This document shows, piece by piece, positions 4,907 to 7,604 of a stretch of 7,604 bases of DNA. Made by a program: the position numbers and the translations under genes. This stretch comes from Holophagaceae bacterium UBA692 (GTDB lineage Bacteria; Acidobacteriota; Holophagae; Holophagales; Holophagaceae), in contig DBMS01000064.1 of assembly GCA_002297665.1 (NCBI GenBank), positions 1 through 7,604 on the forward strand, written 5' to 3'. Each line of letters begins with the position of its first letter. Within the stretch, counting starts at the first letter, position 1. Under the pieces are notes generated by a model. That model was not told where the DNA came from. It did not search any database and saw only the letters and a list, made by a program, of their open reading frames with translations.

Positions 4907-7128
4907 GGTTCTCCTCGATGGAAGGCCCGGGGGCCCCGGTCCAGGAACGGGGCCAGGGCGTCCTGGAGGCGGACGCAGGCCTCCTCCCATTCACGCCCGT
5001 CCCCGTCCAGCCGGGCCTCCAGGTCCCCGGCGGCCTCGCCCGCGGCGTCCAGGCCGAGGTTGCCCGCCAGCCCCTTGAGGTCATGGGCCAGGCCGCGGGC
5101 GGCGGCCAGGTCCCCCCGGCCCGCGGCCTCCCGGATGCGGGCGGGAAGGATGGGCGCGTCCAGGAAGCCCTTCAGGAGCTTCGCCAGGAGATCCCGCCTG
5201 CCGCCGGCGCGGGCCAGGGTCATGATGAGGAGCCGGGTCTCGACGGGCTTGGGAAGGCATGCGGCCATGCCCGCCTCCAGGCACCGCCGACCCGCGCCGG
5301 CCTCGGCGGTCATGGCCAGGATGGGCAGGCCCAGCCCCAGGGCGCAAAGGCGCCGCGCGGTCTCGAAGCCGTCCATCCCGGGCAGGTGGAGATCCAGGAG
5401 CACGGCGTCGTAGGGCGCCTCCCGGGCCCGCGCGAGGGCTTCCTCCCCGGATCCGGCGGTGTCCACCGCGGCGCCGGCCTCCCGCAGGAGACCTTCGGCC
5501 AGCTCGCGGTTCAGGGCGTTGTCCTCCACCAGCAGCACCCGCCGGCCGCGCAGGTCCGCGGCCTCCGCAGGCGCCAGGGGCAGGGAGAAGGAAAAGGTGC
5601 TGCCTTCGCCGGGCCTCGACGCCACGGCCAGGGCACCGCCCATGAGCTCCACCAGGCGGCTCGCGATGGACAGGCCCAGGCCGGTCCCCCCGTAGCGCCG
5701 GGCGATGCTCTCGTCGGCCTGGGCGTAGGGGGAGAAGATCCGCTCGACCTGGTCCGGGGCGATGCCGATGCCCGTGTCGGCCACTTCGAAGCGCAGGGTT
5801 CCGGCGCCGGGCTGCACCCGCACCTCCACCCGGCCCGCGGCCGTGAACTTGATGGCGTTGCCCACCAGGTTGGCCAGCACCCGGGTCAGGCGGTGGGCGT
5901 CCCCCACGACCGGGGGAAGGTCCGCGTCCGCGATCTCCAGGGCGAGGCCCTTCTCCCGGGCGGCCTGGGAGAAGAGGTCGCGGATGCCCGACAGCACGTC
6001 CCGGACGTGGAAGGGCAGGGCCTCCAGGGCCGCCTTCCCCGCTTCCATCTTCGAGAAGTCCAGCACCTCGTCCACCACGGCCATGAGGGACCGGCCCGAA
6101 AGGTCGATCTTGCGCAGGCAGTCCTCGGCCCGGGGCGGCAGGGCCTCGGCCAGGGCCAGGCGGGTGAAGCCCAGCACCGCGTTCATGGGGGTGCGGATCT
6201 CGTGGCTCACGCGGGCCAGGAATTCGCTCCGGGCCTGGGCCTGGGCCTCCCGCTCCCGCAGTTCCCGCTCCCTTTCCTCCCGGTCGCGCAGTTCGGCGGC
6301 CAGGGTCTGCTGCAGGAGCTTGGCCGCGGCCAGGTTGCTCAGGGAGGCCACGAACCGCAGGTCCAGCTCGGTGAAGGGGCCGCGCGCCCGCGTGGAGTCG
6401 AAGTAGAAAAGGCCCAGGGTCTGGCCGCCGAATTCCAGGGGCACCGCCATGGCGGAGGTCGTGCGGGACTCGGCGATGAGTCCGTCCGGGGCGCCCGGCT
6501 CCCGGAAGAGCCTGGCGGCGCGCCGGGAGATGGTGGCCTCCAGGGTGGCGTGGGGCAGCCCCAGGGGGCTGTCCGGGTCCTGGGCACGCACCGCCAGGGG
6601 CACCAGGGCGCCGCCGGCGTCCTTGAGGAGCACCGCGCCCCGGGAGGCGCCCAGGAACCGGAAGAGCCGGTCCAGCAGGTCCCCCAGGAGGCTCGCGGCC
6701 TCCACGTCCTTGAGCATCGCCAGGCTCAGCTCGTGGAGGATTTCCAGGGCCTCGCGCCAGTCCAGGGGCCCCTCCTGGGTGCCGGCCCAGAGCCGCACGT
6801 CCTCCAGGGCCAGGGAGGTCTCCTCCAGGGCCGGCGGCGGCGCGGGCTCCAGGGTGAGCTCCACGGGGCCCAGGGTGATGCGGTCCCCTGGCACCACGCG
6901 CACCGGGGCCTTGACCCGCGCGCCGTTGCGGAAGCTGCCGTGGCGGGACCCCAGGTCCTCCAGCCAGACCCCGTCCTCCCGCCACGCGAACCGCGCGTGG
7001 CGCCGGCTGATGGCGGCGTCCTCCAGCTGGAGGTCCACCCCGGGCGCCCTGCCCAGCACCAGTTCCGTGCGGTCCCTGCCCAGCACCATGGGGAGGTGCC
7101 CGGGCGCGTGGAGGGTGAACCGGTTCAT
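4903..7128 (-). CDS. Soluble hybrid histidine kinase with FHA, GAF, HisKA, HATPase, REC and HPt domains
   Basis: This 741-residue protein carries a complete phosphorelay and has no membrane segment. The FHA domain (about 3-93) has LGR (25-27), SRRHA (41-45) and GS-x-x-NG (64-69), the residues that hold phosphothreonine. A Pro-rich linker (95-99) leads to an EETS motif (102-105). A GAF-like sensor domain spans about 125-270, and a charged coiled coil (272-306) leads into HisKA with phospho-acceptor H309 (SHEIRTPMN). HATPase motifs are N424 (GNAIKF), D451 (DTGIGI) and GGTGLGL (480-486). REC has E535/D536, phospho-acceptor D579 (LLDLHLPGMDG) and K627. The C-terminal HPt carries H682 (HDLKGLAGNLG). 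All catalytic residues are present, so the relay H309-D579-H682 should work, with the output going to an unknown external regulator. The start at 7128 fits the first FHA strand. No Shine-Dalgarno site precedes it, and a -10-like TATCAT lies 6 bases upstream. A Ser/Thr kinase gene is divergent, 41 bases away. Confidence 0.95.
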   Translation of the reverse strand: MNRFTLHAPGHLPMVLGRDRTELVLGRAPGVDLQLEDAAISRRHARFAWREDGVWLEDLGSRHGSFRNGARVKAPVRVVPGDRITLGPVELTLEPAPPPALEETSLALEDVRLWAGTQEGPLDWREALEILHELSLAMLKDVEAASLLGDLLDRLFRFLGASRGAVLLKDAGGALVPLAVRAQDPDSPLGLPHATLEATISRRAARLFREPGAPDGLIAESRTTSAMAVPLEFGGQTLGLFYFDSTRARGPFTELDLRFVASLSNLAAAKLLQQTLAAELRDREERERELREREAQAQARSEFLARVSHEIRTPMNAVLGFTRLALAEALPPRAEDCLRKIDLSGRSLMAVVDEVLDFSKMEAGKAALEALPFHVRDVLSGIRDLFSQAAREKGLALEIADADLPPVVGDAHRLTRVLANLVGNAIKFTAAGRVEVRVQPGAGTLRFEVADTGIGIAPDQVERIFSPYAQADESIARRYGGTGLGLSIASRLVELMGGALAVASRPGEGSTFSFSLPLAPAEAADLRGRRVLLVEDNALNRELAEGLLREAGAAVDTAGSGEEALARAREAPYDAVLLDLHLPGMDGFETARRLCALGLGLPILAMTAEAGAGRRCLEAGMAACLPKPVETRLLIMTLARAGGRRDLLAKLLKGFLDAPILPARIREAAGRGDLAAARGLAHDLKGLAGNLGLDAAGEAAGDLEARLDGDGREWEEACVRLQDALAPFLDRGPRAFHRGEP

Positions 7129-7133
7129 GCGAC

Positions 7134-7140
7134 TATGATA
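7134..7140. promoter_or_regulatory. Overlapping divergent -10 boxes between the two kinase genes
   Basis: In the 41-base spacer (7129-7169), TATGAT (7134-7139, rightward) and TATCAT (complement of 7135-7140, leftward) each match TATAAT at 5 of 6 positions and overlap almost completely. Rightward, transcription would start near 7146, leaving room for the AGGAGG at 7153-7158 before the GTG at 7170. Leftward, it would start at or very near the ATG of the hybrid kinase, giving a leaderless or nearly leaderless message. No good -35 element is seen for either direction. Confidence 0.35.
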
Positions 7141-7169
7141 CGAGCACCCGGCAGGAGGGAGAGGATCGC

Positions 7170-7604
7170 GTGGCCACCGACAGCAGGACCGCCCTGGTCA
7201 TGGAGCGCCTCGCGGACCGCTACGCGTTCCGCACGCTGCTGGGCGAAGGCGGCGCCGGCACGGTCTACGAGGTGGAGAACCTCGCCCTGGGCCGGCTGGA
7301 AGCCCTGAAGATCCTCACGAATCCCTTCACGGGCCCCGACGCGCAGGAGCGCTTCTCGGTGGAGGCCCGCATCGCGGCCTCCCTGCGGCACCCCCACATC
7401 GTCGGCATCCACGCCTACGGGCAGGACGGCGGGGTTCCGTGGTACTCCATGCAGCTGGTGGACGGGCCTTCCCTCGCCGCCATCCTGGACGGGGGGACCA
7501 CCCTGGACGGGCCCATGGCCGCCCAGCTCGCGGTGCCCGTGCTGGAGGCCCTGGCCTTCAGCCACGCCCACGGCGTGATCCACCGCGACATCAAGCCCGC
7601 CAAC
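7170..7604 (+). CDS. Ser/Thr protein kinase, N-terminal part (runs off the window)
   Basis: The first 145 residues of a Hanks-type (PknB-like) Ser/Thr kinase are present; the rest lies beyond the window. Starting from the GTG at 7170, the kinase fold begins at RYAFRTLLGEGGAGTVYEVEN, with glycine loop GEGGAGTV (25-32), ATP-binding K47 (EALKIL), helix-C E65 (FSVEARIAASLRHPHIV) and catalytic loop HRDIKPAN (138-145) with D140. The Arg before Asp makes it an RD-type kinase, normally activated by phosphorylation of its activation loop, which is not visible here. The GTG is chosen because GAGG (7161-7164) lies 5 bases upstream and AGGAGG lies at 7153-7158; an ATG at 7200 would also keep the whole domain. 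Whether it has a membrane anchor or a sensor domain cannot be seen. It is divergent from the FHA hybrid histidine kinase, suggesting shared control and a possible kinase-reader relationship. Confidence 0.93.
   Translation, partial: MATDSRTALVMERLADRYAFRTLLGEGGAGTVYEVENLALGRLEALKILTNPFTGPDAQERFSVEARIAASLRHPHIVGIHAYGQDGGVPWYSMQLVDGPSLAAILDGGTTLDGPMAAQLAVPVLEALAFSHAHGVIHRDIKPAN

Noticed and set aside
6720..6850. Many CTCCAGGGCC-like repeats near the start of the hybrid kinase gene
   Set aside because: They come from repeated Ala-Leu-Glu codon strings written with the preferred GCC, CTG and GAG codons. They are not a DNA repeat array.
5081..6985. Leftward 634-codon frame overlapping the hybrid kinase gene
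   Set aside because: It is a same-strand shifted frame of the kinase, Pro/Gly/Arg-rich with no domains. There is no sign of a frameshift in the kinase frame itself.
4918..7308. Rightward 796-codon open frame opposite the hybrid kinase gene
   Set aside because: It is antisense to a gene with complete FHA, HisKA, REC and HPt motifs. Its translation is Gln/Gly/His-rich low complexity, and it even runs out of frame into the Ser/Thr kinase gene.

Overview
The window is GC-rich, compact bacterial chromosome with ordinary-looking core and signalling genes. It holds no RNA gene, mobile element or CRISPR array that I can see. The longest stretch without a gene is about 210 bases. A MenG/UbiE-type quinone methyltransferase, a VLCAD/FadE-like acyl-CoA dehydrogenase, an FHA-bearing phosphorelay kinase and an RD-type Ser/Thr kinase together suggest an environmental, signalling-rich lineage. 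My guess is Acidobacteriota, possibly the Holophaga/Geothrix group, with Myxococcota as the alternative. This assignment is an impression from gene content and base composition only.

Left part (1-1771). A possible 3' end of a rightward gene (1-96) meets a leftward cluster of three genes. In transcription order these are ubiE/menG (1771 to 1079), a 66-residue basic, disordered-looking protein (1002 to 802) and a MarC-family membrane protein (734 to 93). A strong GC-rich hairpin lies just upstream of marC.

Middle (1772-4906). A 112-base divergent spacer separates ubiE from a rightward 585-residue acyl-CoA dehydrogenase. That gene converges on an 85-residue leftward protein whose sequence resembles only the C-terminal part of erythromycin-esterase-family proteins. 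The two stop codons share one 10-base palindrome. After a 209-base divergent spacer with a perfect hairpin and a 21-base-spaced direct repeat comes a small secreted protein made of a chitin-binding-like CBM5/12 module and a fibronectin type III domain. It overlaps tail-to-tail with a leftward DUF486 four-helix membrane protein.

Right part (4903-7604). The DUF486 gene is joined by an ATGA overlap to the large upstream gene, a soluble 741-residue hybrid histidine kinase with the order FHA, GAF, coiled coil, HisKA, HATPase, REC, HPt. Only 41 bases away, and transcribed in the opposite direction, is a Ser/Thr protein kinase cut by the window edge. FHA domains bind phosphothreonine, so the arrangement suggests a Ser/Thr kinase feeding into a His-Asp phosphorelay. 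An EETS motif just after the FHA domain, reminiscent of the GarA/OdhI switch, is a candidate contact point. This pair is the most interesting item in the window.
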